Shown piece by piece: positions 1-7,341 of a stretch of 8,101 bases of DNA (its first letter is position 1; every line of letters begins with the position of its first letter). The notes below the pieces were generated by a model. That model ran no database searches. It was not told where the DNA came from and saw only the letters and a list, made by a program, of their open reading frames with translations. Position numbers and translations under genes: made by a program. The stretch lies in NCBI GenBank assembly GCA_039184415.1, contig JBCDBB010000175.1, positions 1 to 8,101 on the forward strand, in the 5' to 3' direction. The DNA comes from JANSYP01 sp039184415. Lineage in GTDB: Bacteria; Pseudomonadota; Alphaproteobacteria; Rhodobacterales; Rhodobacteraceae.

Positions 1-309
1 AGCAGCCTGTGTGATCCCCACCACCGGGACAGGGAGCAATTCCTGCGCTGCTCGCAACGCCGTGTCGAAGGAAATGGCAAGGATGACGCCATCATATCCC
101 ACCGCATATCGCGCCATGAGATCAAGCATTGCGTGACCCGCAATCGTGTTCTCTGCTTCGGTTGAAACGATACGGGCTCCGAACTCTCCGGTCACGCCGT
201 CGATCGTCACGCCCTGCGGGGCAATCCGACGGACCTCGCGCACATAGGCCTCGGTTACCTCGGCAGAGGTGTTCGGGTTCACTGCCAGAATGCGAATGCC
301 CTCCGCCAT
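1..309 (-). CDS. Asp/Glu/hydantoin racemase family protein (partial, 3' end outside window)
   Basis: The first 103 codons of a cytoplasmic racemase-family enzyme; the rest lies beyond the left edge. The start (MAEGIRILAVNPNTS) has the N-terminal beta strand followed by NPNTS at residues 11-15, a hallmark of the Asp/Glu/hydantoin racemase superfamily (PF01177), most like hydantoin and allantoin racemases. A second family block is GYDGVILAISFDTAL at 71-85, followed by PVPVVGI at 93-99. In related racemases this block reads roughly ACFxDxGL and carries the first catalytic cysteine; an ungapped alignment places Ile79 there, beside Ser80, so the usual Cys is absent. The start ATG shares one base with the dctM stop (TGATG) and has no clear Shine-Dalgarno, so translation is probably coupled to dctM. 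The substrate is unknown; it may be a racemase, an isomerase or a decarboxylase relative. The family call is firm, the reaction is not. Confidence 0.85.
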   Translation of the reverse strand, partial: MAEGIRILAVNPNTSAEVTEAYVREVRRIAPQGVTIDGVTGEFGARIVSTEAENTIAGHAMLDLMARYAVGYDGVILAISFDTALRAAQELLPVPVVGITQAA

Positions 310-1589
310 CAGATCAGAATGCCCGGAAAGACCGTGATCAGCGCGACGACAACCAGAATGCACAGCACGAAGGGCAGAACGCCGACGATGACGGTGCCGA
401 CATCTCCGCGACCCCGCACGCTTTGCGTGACATAGAGGTTCATGCCCACCGGCGGGGTGATCAGGGCAAGTTCGCACATCAGCACCAGAAAGATCCCGAA
501 CCAGATGCTGTCATAGCCGATCAGTGTGACAATGGGCAGGATGATCGGGATGGTCGCGATCATCATGGCCAGTGCGTCCAGAAAGCATCCCAGAACCATG
601 TAGAGCAACACCAGCAACAGGATCATCACCACGGGCTGAACGTCGAACGAGGACACGAAACTTGAGACCTGCGCCGGGACGCCCAAGACGCCGAGAATGA
701 AATTCAGATAGAAGGCCGCGATCAGGATGAGCAGCGTCATGCCTGTGGTCGTCACCGCCGACAGCATCGCCTCGCGCAGCATCTTGAGGTTCAGCGTGCG
801 ATAAAAGCCAGTCAGCGCGACCGCTGCCATGACGCCTACGCCGGCAGCCTCCGTCGGGGTCGCGAACCCCAGATAGATGGACCCCATCACCAGGATGAAG
901 ATGACGAGCGGCGGCACCAGATCGACTAGGCGCCTGCGGCGGTCGCGCCAGGGTGCGATCCGTTCAGGGCGTCCGGCGATCGCCGGATTGATCAGGCAGG
1001 CGATCATGATCACACCCATGAAGGCCGAGGCCAGGATGATCCCCGGCAGAATCCCCGCGGTGAAGAGCGCGCCGATGGAGGTGTTCGTCACCGCCCCGTA
1101 GATGATCAGGTTGATCGAGGGCGGGATGAGGATGCCGAGTGTCGCGCCCGAGGCGACGCTGCCCGCCACCCAGGCCTCGGCATAATTCTGGCGCCGGAAG
1201 GTCGGGAAGGCCACGGTGCCGATCGTGGCAGCGGTCGCCACCGACGAGCCGGAGATGGAGGCAAAGACCGTAGAGGCTGCGATGTTGGTATGCAGCAGGC
1301 CGCCGGGCAGGGGCTTCGTCCAGTCCGCAAGTGCCCGGTACATGCGTTCCGTCACACCGCCGCGCACCAGAATCTCTCCCATGAAGACAAAGAGCGGAAT
1401 GGCTACGAGCAGAAAGTTGTTCAGCGTCCCCCACATCATCGTGCCGAAAGGGCGGATCATCGTGTCGCCAAAAAACACCCACGCCCCGAGTGCAGCGATC
1501 AAAAAGAGCGAGGTCGCGATGTGAAGCCCGATGAAGAGAAGGAAAAGGAGCAGCGCAAACCCGATGGCGGCGCCTTCAATCCCGAGCAT
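309..1589 (-). CDS. dctM: TRAP transporter large membrane subunit (DctM type)
   Basis: The large, many-helix inner-membrane subunit of a tripartite ATP-independent periplasmic transporter; with the DctQ subunit it moves substrate delivered by DctP, driven by an ion gradient (family knowledge). From the chosen start it has 426 residues, the normal DctM length. Conserved blocks are visible: GGLLHTNIAASTVFASISGS (96-115), SGATLGILIPPSINLIIYG (147-165), GFATPTEAAGVG (241-252) and LITPPVGMNLYV (376-387). The reading frame is open to 1640, but ATG 1589 is preferred: GGAG at 1597-1600 lies 7 nt upstream, and MLGIEG leads straight into the first helix. The longer form would add 17 basic/polar residues overlapping dctQ by 65 nt. 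With the chosen start, dctM overlaps the dctQ end by 14 nt, and its ribosome binding site lies inside dctQ. Confidence 0.95.
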   Translation of the reverse strand: MLGIEGAAIGFALLLFLLFIGLHIATSLFLIAALGAWVFFGDTMIRPFGTMMWGTLNNFLLVAIPLFVFMGEILVRGGVTERMYRALADWTKPLPGGLLHTNIAASTVFASISGSSVATAATIGTVAFPTFRRQNYAEAWVAGSVASGATLGILIPPSINLIIYGAVTNTSIGALFTAGILPGIILASAFMGVIMIACLINPAIAGRPERIAPWRDRRRRLVDLVPPLVIFILVMGSIYLGFATPTEAAGVGVMAAVALTGFYRTLNLKMLREAMLSAVTTTGMTLLILIAAFYLNFILGVLGVPAQVSSFVSSFDVQPVVMILLLVLLYMVLGCFLDALAMMIATIPIILPIVTLIGYDSIWFGIFLVLMCELALITPPVGMNLYVTQSVRGRGDVGTVIVGVLPFVLCILVVVALITVFPGILI

Positions 1590-2172
1590 CAGTGGGCTCC
1601 GCATCTGTCGGGTCGACATAGTGCCCGACCTCTTCATCAACCGTCGGAGATCCGTAGTAACGTGAGACGGAGGGTGGATCGGTCAGGAGCAGATAGAGCG
1701 CGTGGGTCGAGGTCAGGCAGGCCGTAAGCGCGAAAAAGCCCATGCCGCCGACCCAGATCGCCTGCGGTACCCAGAGCGGGGTCTGCAGCGGTGTGTTGGT
1801 GATTGCGCCGAACCGCAAGGTGTTTTGAAGCTCTCCCCAGGCGTGCCAGGCCATGAAGATTGCAAATCCCGCGATAGTGACCTGTGACAGCGCGTTCAGT
1901 GCGTTGCGCGCACCTTGCGGGAAGATGCGAAAGAACAGGTCGATACGCGGATGCCCTCGCCGCATCAGGGTCAGCGCCATGCCGAGCGAGCCGACGAAGG
2001 CCAGAACATAGCCGCCGATCTCGTCCGTGCCTTGCACAGAGACGCCAAAGAAATCGCGACCAACGATGTCGATCGTGATCAGCACGGCCAAAAGAGCAAT
2101 GGCCACGCCCGCGACAAGCGCGAGCGCGACGCTGACATGCTCGAATGCGCGCAGGATACGCGGATCGGACAT
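1576..2172 (-). CDS. dctQ: TRAP transporter small membrane subunit (DctQ type)
   Basis: The small four-helix membrane subunit of the TRAP transporter (198 residues). Hydrophobic segments lie at about 14-36, 50-69, 94-113 and 137-160. The family pattern after helix 1, Arg-x-x-Phe-Gly then a Thr-Asp-Glu at the start of helix 2 (residues 39-51), and the loop RRGHPRIDLFF (71-81) match DctQ (PF04290). The start follows the dctP stop by 7 nt; AAGG at 2178-2181 overlaps that stop codon and sits 5 nt before the ATG, so the gene is probably coupled to dctP. After helix 4 there is a hydrophilic acidic tail of about 35 residues (164-198, rich in Asp, Glu, Pro and Thr), longer than I expect for the family and probably cytoplasmic or disordered. 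Its last codons overlap dctM. Confidence 0.93.
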   Translation of the reverse strand: MSDPRILRAFEHVSVALALVAGVAIALLAVLITIDIVGRDFFGVSVQGTDEIGGYVLAFVGSLGMALTLMRRGHPRIDLFFRIFPQGARNALNALSQVTIAGFAIFMAWHAWGELQNTLRFGAITNTPLQTPLWVPQAIWVGGMGFFALTACLTSTHALYLLLTDPPSVSRYYGSPTVDEEVGHYVDPTDAEPTDARD

Positions 2173-2179
2173 TGGCGCC

Positions 2180-3217
2180 TTACTGGATCTCTAGCCCGCG
2201 CGCAGCGCCGACGGTGTCGTTCCAGATCGCTGTGCAGCCGGTATAGGAGGCTTCACATTTCTCGGCCCATTCCGGCAGGATCTTGGTGACCGAAATCTCT
2301 GCCACCTTTGCCTTGTCGGCTTCGCTCACCGGGATCAGCGCCATGTCGTAGGATGTGTAGATCCCACCTTCAGGACAATCGCCGCCGGTCGAACAGGATT
2401 GCGCCGTTCCATTGGTGGTGATCGCCGTCTCCCAAAGTGCAGCTTCCATGTCGGCCATCGCCGTTTCAAACGCCGTGCGCTGTTCTTCGGTCAACCCGTT
2501 CAGCCATTCCAGATTGACCATGTGGGACTGCACCGATCCCGAGACCGAGAGAGGATAGAGGTTCGTTGTCACCTCCGGCCACTTGCCGGTGTTCGAAGAG
2601 GTGGGAGAGGTCACTCCACAGGACGCAACGCCCCGCTGCAGGGCAGGATAGACCTCTGGGAAAGACAAGGTGACCGGCGTGGCGCCCAGATTCTCCAGAA
2701 GCGTAGACATGGATGCCGTGAAGGAGCGGACCTTGAGATCGTCGAGATCGTCGAGCGAACTGATGTCAGCATTGCACAGGAAAACCTGCGGTCCGAACGG
2801 CCAGATCGCGACCGCCTTGACGCCGAACTTTTCGCCGAGGCGCGCGTTGAACACCTCCCGGTAGGCCTCAACAGCGTCCGCGAGATCGGTCATATTGGTC
2901 GAGACGCCGATCAGGTCGATGCCTTCCAGGAACGGGTCGTCCTTGGCGACGCTGCCCACCTGGATGGTCGCCATGTCGAAGGCGCCCGTGCTGACCAGGC
3001 GCAAGCCATCCGCAAGGTTGATGTTCAGGGCCTGAAACTCGCTGCGATTGATGTCGAACCCGGCGTCTGCCAGCGCATCCATCGCCGCCATTTCAGGCGG
3101 ATTCTGGGCGCGCTGTTCCTGGTTCTGGGACACGAATTGCATGGCTTGTGCAGTGACCGAGGGTGCGCCCGCGAGCACCAGTCCCGTGGCAAGTGCGGTT
3201 GAGAGGATCAGCTTCAT
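2180..3217 (-). CDS. dctP: TRAP transporter substrate-binding protein (DctP type)
   Basis: Periplasmic solute receptor of the TRAP system (345 residues, normal range). A signal peptide occupies residues 1-23 (MKLILS..., hydrophobic core, cleavage likely after VTA). The DctP pattern is clear in the second half: DLDDLKVRSF at 157-166, where Arg164 corresponds to the arginine that pairs with a substrate carboxylate in characterised DctP proteins, and FPEVYPALQRGVASCG at 186-201, the helix and strand preceding the ligand-lining segment. The mature N-terminus lacks the usual opening beta strand and instead has a polar stretch (QFVSQNQEQRAQNP), suggesting a divergent subfamily. Six cysteines (148, 200, 275, 281, 321, 328) are unusual for this fold and may form disulfides. 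Translation should be strong: AAAGGA at 3225-3230 is 7 nt upstream of the ATG. A carboxylate-containing ligand is inferred from Arg164; its identity is unknown. Confidence 0.92.
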   Translation of the reverse strand: MKLILSTALATGLVLAGAPSVTAQAMQFVSQNQEQRAQNPPEMAAMDALADAGFDINRSEFQALNINLADGLRLVSTGAFDMATIQVGSVAKDDPFLEGIDLIGVSTNMTDLADAVEAYREVFNARLGEKFGVKAVAIWPFGPQVFLCNADISSLDDLDDLKVRSFTASMSTLLENLGATPVTLSFPEVYPALQRGVASCGVTSPTSSNTGKWPEVTTNLYPLSVSGSVQSHMVNLEWLNGLTEEQRTAFETAMADMEAALWETAITTNGTAQSCSTGGDCPEGGIYTSYDMALIPVSEADKAKVAEISVTKILPEWAEKCEASYTGCTAIWNDTVGAARGLEIQ

Positions 3218-3224
3218 GATTTTT

Positions 3225-3230
3225 TCCTTT
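3225..3230 (-). promoter_or_regulatory. Strong ribosome binding site of dctP
   Basis: On the minus strand the sequence AAAGGA followed by 7 A-rich bases precedes the dctP ATG, the best Shine-Dalgarno in the cluster. It lies in the 72-nt gap 3218-3289 after the aminohydrolase stop. I saw no convincing -35/-10 pair and no hairpin followed by a U tract in that gap, so dctP is probably co-transcribed with the upstream genes. Strong translation fits the high binding-protein to membrane-subunit ratio usual for these systems. Confidence 0.7.
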
Positions 3231-3289
3231 CCTGTTGGAACATTGGGTCTTTTTGGTTGGGAGTACGCATGGGGCCGGGGGGCTGCGGG

Positions 3290-4801
3290 TCATGGCGGCC
3301 TTGGCAGCTTAGCCGGCTGGATGTCAGACGGGATCGGCGTCTCGCAGCATTGGCTGTAGATCGCTTCGTAGGGGCCCCGAAGCGCAGTCACCTCAGCCTC
3401 GGAGGCGGCGATCTCGGGTTCCAGGATCGCGGCTTCCTCGTGGATCCGTTCCAGCACCGCGGCCTCGTCGATGCGGGTTAAAGCGCCGTCCTTTATGACG
3501 AACTCGCCATCGACCAGAAGGTGCTGCAGGGCGCGCCCGGTCTCGGCAAGGGTCAATTGCTGGACCGGGTTGTTGAGCGGTGTAAAGGCGATGGACCGCG
3601 TATCGTAGAGCGCGATGTCGGCTTTGGCGCCCGGCGATAGGCGTCCAATGTCCGCGCGCCCAAGGGCCTTCGCGCCGCCCGCCGTCGCGGCATGGAAAGC
3701 CTCTGCCGGTGTGATCCAGTCCCTATGGTCCCGGTCGTGGAGCGTCTGCACCAGCGTGGTCGATGCCATAACCCGCAGCATGTCGACGGACTCGATGGAC
3801 CCGCAGCCGTCTGTGCCGAGCGAGACATTGATGCCTCGATTGAGCATTTCGCGCATCGGCATGAGCCCGCTGCCGAGCTTCAGGTTGCTGTTGGGGTTGT
3901 GCTGGATGCTCGCGCCGCTAGCTGCGATCAGGTCCAGGTCCGCCGGGCTGACCCAGACGCCGTGGATGATGGAGGTTGCGGGTTTCAGAAACCCCAGCTC
4001 CGAGAGATGCGCGATCATGGTTGCGCCATAGAACGCGTAGCCGGTGACCACTTGCATGCGTGTTTCTTGCACATGGATAATGACCGGGACGCTATGGCGG
4101 TCGGCCATGTCCCGCACGCGCATCAAGAAGTCGTCGGAACAGCGCTGCGGTGCGGAGGGAGCTGCGATATAGGCCACGCGATGATCGCTGTGGTGACGTG
4201 CGCGCGCGAGGCCCTCGGCGAAGTCGAGCACTTCTTCGGCCGGGGTTGCCTCGGTGGCCGAGAGCGCGTCGAGCAGGTCGGGCGGGAAATGTGCGTCCAC
4301 AAAAGGGACGCCGCGATAAAATGGACGGTCAAACAGCGTGATCCCGAGATGCGCCCGGATGCCGATATCCTCATAGGCGCGGAGTGCGGTATCGACATGG
4401 TCGGGGCGCAAGATAGGGCTGACATTCATATCGTCGACAATCGTTGTCGTCCCGGACCGGAGCGCCTCGATCGCCCCGATCAGCGTGCGCAGATAGACTT
4501 GCTCGGCCGTCATCGGGATCGGCTTCAACGGCCGTACCAGGTTCATCCAGAGCTCGAGGGGCAACCCCGCATAGCGCCCTTTCTGGAAGTTCTCATGGCT
4601 GTGGTGGTGGCCGTTGATGAAGCCCGGAACCGCGAAGAGTGTCATGGCGTCCAGGATCTGTGCGTCGGCCAGATGCGCGCCGCCCGCGGGCCGGATATCG
4701 GAGATCTCACCGGCCTGCACCGCGATATCCACGCGTTGGGGGGCGGGGCTCACGTCATCGGGCAGTTTTGCCAGCACGTTTCGAAGGATAAGGTCGGCCA
4801 T
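3290..4801 (-). CDS. Metal-dependent aminohydrolase, ATZ/TRZ-like amidohydrolase superfamily
   Basis: A 503-residue TIM-barrel hydrolase (PF01979; related to SAH/MTA deaminase, triazine hydrolases and guanine-type deaminases) that likely removes an amino or other leaving group from an N-rich ring or amidine in the cytoplasm. Metal-site motifs are complete: HxH at His65/His67 within GFINGHHHSH, His243 in VIIHVQET with Glu246, His280 in SIIHGVWV, and Asp331 in GTDG. The stretch SIQHNPNSNLKLGSG (298-312) is diagnostic of the ATZ/TRZ-like group. The N-terminal beta-sandwich strand (ADLILRNV) is present. ATG 4801 is preferred over TTG 4804, because AAGG at 4808-4811 sits 6 nt from the ATG and only 3 nt from the TTG. 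Relatives are usually shorter; the last roughly 55 residues are an extra predicted-helical tail ending in a Cys-Cys and a proline-rich end. Its position between two transporters suggests that it acts on an imported compound. The substrate cannot be assigned. Confidence 0.9.
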   Translation of the reverse strand: MADLILRNVLAKLPDDVSPAPQRVDIAVQAGEISDIRPAGGAHLADAQILDAMTLFAVPGFINGHHHSHENFQKGRYAGLPLELWMNLVRPLKPIPMTAEQVYLRTLIGAIEALRSGTTTIVDDMNVSPILRPDHVDTALRAYEDIGIRAHLGITLFDRPFYRGVPFVDAHFPPDLLDALSATEATPAEEVLDFAEGLARARHHSDHRVAYIAAPSAPQRCSDDFLMRVRDMADRHSVPVIIHVQETRMQVVTGYAFYGATMIAHLSELGFLKPATSIIHGVWVSPADLDLIAASGASIQHNPNSNLKLGSGLMPMREMLNRGINVSLGTDGCGSIESVDMLRVMASTTLVQTLHDRDHRDWITPAEAFHAATAGGAKALGRADIGRLSPGAKADIALYDTRSIAFTPLNNPVQQLTLAETGRALQHLLVDGEFVIKDGALTRIDEAAVLERIHEEAAILEPEIAASEAEVTALRGPYEAIYSQCCETPIPSDIQPAKLPRPP

Positions 4802-4822
4802 CAAACGCCTTGTTCGGGGATC

Positions 4823-4845
4823 GGCGGGCGCAAGGCGCGCCCGCC
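4823..4845. other. Perfect 9-bp GC hairpin in the tctC-aminohydrolase gap
   Basis: GGCGGGCGC and GCGCCCGCC form a perfect inverted repeat around a 5-nt loop, starting 13 nt after the tctC stop (minus-strand direction) and ending 21 nt before the aminohydrolase start. On the minus strand no U-run follows, so it is not a canonical intrinsic terminator. It may be a 3'-end stabiliser or partial attenuator that keeps the mRNA for the binding protein tctC more abundant than the downstream part. It is clear of the Shine-Dalgarno AAGG at 4808-4811. Confidence 0.7.
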
Positions 4846-4858
4846 ATCGCCGTTTCGC

Positions 4859-5818
4859 TCAGTTGTTGGCATCCACGAGCGCCGCCACGTCGGCCATCGC
4901 CGCGATCTCCTGCGTGAGCAGGGCGTCGAACTCCTCATGGTCGGCGAACTGGATCGAAGAGCCGATCCGTCCGATCAGCCGCAGGAACCCTTCATCCGCC
5001 ATCAGCGACTCGAATCCATCGGAGAGCGCGACCACGACCTCGTCCGGGGTGCCGGCCGGTGCCAGGACCCCGCGCCAGAACTGGAAGACGACGTCATAGC
5101 CCGCCGCCGGGCAGGTCGGCACATCGGGCAGGGCCTCGACCGGTACGGTGTCGGTGACGCAGAGCGGGACCAGATCGCCGCTTTCGATATGCTCGCCGAT
5201 GACGCTGATATCACCGGCATAGGCCATGGTTTCGCCGCCCAGAAGCCGCGCGACGGCCGGGCCGCCGCCGCCATACTCGACGCCGGTCATGTCAGCGCCG
5301 GTTCGTGCCTTGAGAAGCTCGAAAACGGTGTAGGTCCAGCCGTTGAGGTTGTCGGAGCTGTAGATCAGATCGCCGGGATTGGCCTCGGCGTAGGCAACCA
5401 TCTCCTCCATCGTCGCAAAGGGAGCATCTGCGCGCGCGACGAAGATCGCCGGGCTGTAGTTGATCCGGGCCACGGGGATGAAATCGTCCACGCCATAGGC
5501 GAGCTCTTCGACCTGAGGGCGCAGCGAATTGATCGTTGGGTCGCCGAAGAGAAGCGTGTAGCCGTCGGCCTCTGAATTGGCGACCTCGGTGGCACCGACC
5601 GCACCGCCGCCACCGGCGCGGATCACCGAAATCAGAGACTGGTTGAAATGCGGCTCGGCCGCCGTGGTAATGATCCCGGCATGGAGCGAGTGCGATCCGC
5701 CGGGCGGGTAGGGCGTTACGAAGCGGATCGGCTCGTCAAAGGTGACGTCTTGGGCCACCGCGGGAAGGGTTGCGGCCATGATCGCAGCCGTGGTGATCAA
5801 CGTTGCAAAGCGCTTCAT
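4859..5818 (-). CDS. tctC: TTT transporter periplasmic binding protein (TctC/Bug family)
   Basis: Extracytoplasmic receptor of the tripartite tricarboxylate transporter (319 residues, typical). The signal peptide covers residues 1-22, with likely cleavage AVA|QD. Family landmarks are the first ligand loop FVTPYPPGGSHSLHAG (33-48), the glycine-rich RAGGGGAVGA loop followed by DGYTLLFGD, and the GGGGPAVARLLGGE segment of the second domain. Bug proteins usually carry an Asp in the first loop (PGGxxD) that helps coordinate the ligand; here that position is Ser44, which could signal an altered ligand. The ATG overlaps the tctA stop as ATGA, and GGAG at 5826-5829 is 7 nt upstream within tctA. Gene order is tctB-tctA-tctC, unlike the tctC-tctB-tctA order of the citrate system in Salmonella. 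Known Bug ligands include di- and tricarboxylates, amino acids, nicotinate and aromatic acids, so the name does not imply citrate. Confidence 0.93.
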   Translation of the reverse strand: MKRFATLITTAAIMAATLPAVAQDVTFDEPIRFVTPYPPGGSHSLHAGIITTAAEPHFNQSLISVIRAGGGGAVGATEVANSEADGYTLLFGDPTINSLRPQVEELAYGVDDFIPVARINYSPAIFVARADAPFATMEEMVAYAEANPGDLIYSSDNLNGWTYTVFELLKARTGADMTGVEYGGGGPAVARLLGGETMAYAGDISVIGEHIESGDLVPLCVTDTVPVEALPDVPTCPAAGYDVVFQFWRGVLAPAGTPDEVVVALSDGFESLMADEGFLRLIGRIGSSIQFADHEEFDALLTQEIAAMADVAALVDANN

Positions 5819-7341
5819 CTGGTCTCTCCGTTTTGCTGGTTGAGGTGGGTGTTTGCCGGAACAGCCCGCCGCCAGCCTTGCCAGACGAATAGCGTGAGCA
5901 GGCCGGCGAGAATGCCGAGAAGGGTGAGTGCGCCCGGTTTTTCGACAAAGATCATGAGCGAACCGCGCGAGGCCGTGAGCGACTGGCGCAGCGAGTTTTC
6001 CAGGCCAGGGGCCAGAAGCATCCCGATCACGAAAGGCGGGATCGGCGTGCCGGTCTTGCGCATGGCGTAACCTGCGATGCCGCCCACAAGCATGGTGACG
6101 ATGTCGAAGGCGGCATTGTTGACGGCGAAGGCCCCCGCGAAACAGAATGCCGCCACCGCCGGGTATAGCAGCGCGTTCGGGATCAAAACGATCCGCTGCA
6201 TGTAGCGAATGGCCCAGAGCCCGACGAAGAGCAGCATCACGTTGGAAATCAGCAGGAAGGCGAAAATCGCATAGACCGTCTCGGCGTCACGCGCGAACAT
6301 GAGCGGTCCTGGCATCAGCCCCTGGGCCATGAACGCACCGAGCAGAACGGCGGTGATCGTGTCGCCGGGAATGCCGAACACCGTCATTGGGATCAGGGCC
6401 GCGGGGCAGACCGCATTGTTGCCTGCTTCTGCGGCAGCAACCCCTTCCGGGGCACCCTTGCCGAACCTTTCCGGAGTTTTCGAGGTGCGTTTGGCGACAC
6501 CGTAGGCCACCCAGCAGGAAATCTCGGCGCCCAGTCCGGGCAGGCTGCCCAGGGCCGTGCCGATGCCCGTGGAGCGCAGGATCGTGGGCATGAGCCGCCG
6601 CAAGCCCGAAAGCGTCAGCCCACTGGATGCGCCTTTTGCGTCGATGTCTTTCGCTGCGGCGTTGACCAGTGTGTCCTCGGCCCGGATCAGGATTTCGCTC
6701 AGGGCGAACATCCCGATCAGGAGAGGGATCAGCGAAATGCCCCCCAGCAAAACCGTCTGGTCAAAGGTGTAGCGCTGCGCGCCGGACATGGGATCGAGCC
6801 CGATCAAGGAAACCATCACACCCAGAACGGCGGCGATCATGCCTTTCAGCATGTCCTGGCCCGACACTGCCGCGACCATGGTCAGCGCAATGGCGTAAAG
6901 CAGTGTGAATTCCGGTGAGCCGACCTTGATCGCGATAGACGCGAGGGGAGCAGCCACTGCGATCAGCACCATCGTTGCGATCAGATCGGCAATGACCGAC
7001 GCATAGAGGCTGATCTCCAGAGCTTGCCGCGCCCGCCCGCTTCGGGCCATCGCGTTTCCGTCCGCCGCGGTCGCGGCCGCAGCCGCCGTTCCGGGTGTGT
7101 TGATCAGAATGGCCGGGATGGATCCGGCGTAGATCGCCCCCTTGTAGACCCCAAGCAGAAACGGAAGCCCAATGAGCGTGTCCATCATGAATGTGAAGGG
7201 CGCTAGGACCGCCACCGCCATGGTTGCCGTCAATCCCGGCAGACCGCCCACCAGTATCCCTGCCAGCAACCCGGCAAGTGCGACGCCGATCACCGTAGGA
7301 TCGAGAATGAGCGAAAAGCCGGCTGCCAGATCCGCGAGCAT
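5815..7341 (-). CDS. tctA: TTT transporter large membrane subunit (TctA)
   Basis: The large inner-membrane permease subunit of the tripartite tricarboxylate transporter (PF01970; 508 residues, typical length, about 12 hydrophobic segments). Two related halves are visible through the repeated motif GGLPGLTAT (about 32-40) and GSLPGLGAE (about 265-273). Other family blocks are GSIPAILINTPGT (about 73-85), a long conserved stretch after the second motif with SKTPERFGKGAPEGVAAAEA, and FGIPGDTITAVLLGA. The frame begins with GTG 7344 followed directly by ATG 7341. The ATG is preferred because GGGGA at 7349-7353 lies 7 nt from it and only 4 nt from the GTG. Start and tctB stop overlap as TGATG, pointing to coupled translation. 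It would act with TctB in the membrane and TctC in the periplasm, driven by an ion gradient as known for the family. Confidence 0.96.
   Translation of the reverse strand: MLADLAAGFSLILDPTVIGVALAGLLAGILVGGLPGLTATMAVAVLAPFTFMMDTLIGLPFLLGVYKGAIYAGSIPAILINTPGTAAAAATAADGNAMARSGRARQALEISLYASVIADLIATMVLIAVAAPLASIAIKVGSPEFTLLYAIALTMVAAVSGQDMLKGMIAAVLGVMVSLIGLDPMSGAQRYTFDQTVLLGGISLIPLLIGMFALSEILIRAEDTLVNAAAKDIDAKGASSGLTLSGLRRLMPTILRSTGIGTALGSLPGLGAEISCWVAYGVAKRTSKTPERFGKGAPEGVAAAEAGNNAVCPAALIPMTVFGIPGDTITAVLLGAFMAQGLMPGPLMFARDAETVYAIFAFLLISNVMLLFVGLWAIRYMQRIVLIPNALLYPAVAAFCFAGAFAVNNAAFDIVTMLVGGIAGYAMRKTGTPIPPFVIGMLLAPGLENSLRQSLTASRGSLMIFVEKPGALTLLGILAGLLTLFVWQGWRRAVPANTHLNQQNGETR

Noticed and set aside
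129..665. Plus-strand open frame of 178 codons antisense to the racemase and dctM
   Set aside because: Low-complexity His/Asp/Gln-rich translation opposite two convincing genes; no ribosome binding site or family features.
1590..1640. N-terminal extension of dctM by 17 residues
   Set aside because: It would deepen the overlap with dctQ to 65 nt and add basic residues not expected in the family; GGAG lies 7 nt before ATG 1589.
3218..3289. Terminator or internal promoter between the aminohydrolase and dctP
   Set aside because: No stable inverted repeat followed by a U tract in the minus-strand direction and no spaced -35/-10 pair; the short T/A runs are part of the A-rich dctP leader.
3692..5575. 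Plus-strand open frame of 627 codons
   Set aside because: It lies antisense to the aminohydrolase and tctC, both of which have complete family motifs; its composition (many Arg, His, Asp, Gly) is typical of a GC-rich antisense shadow and it resembles no family I know.
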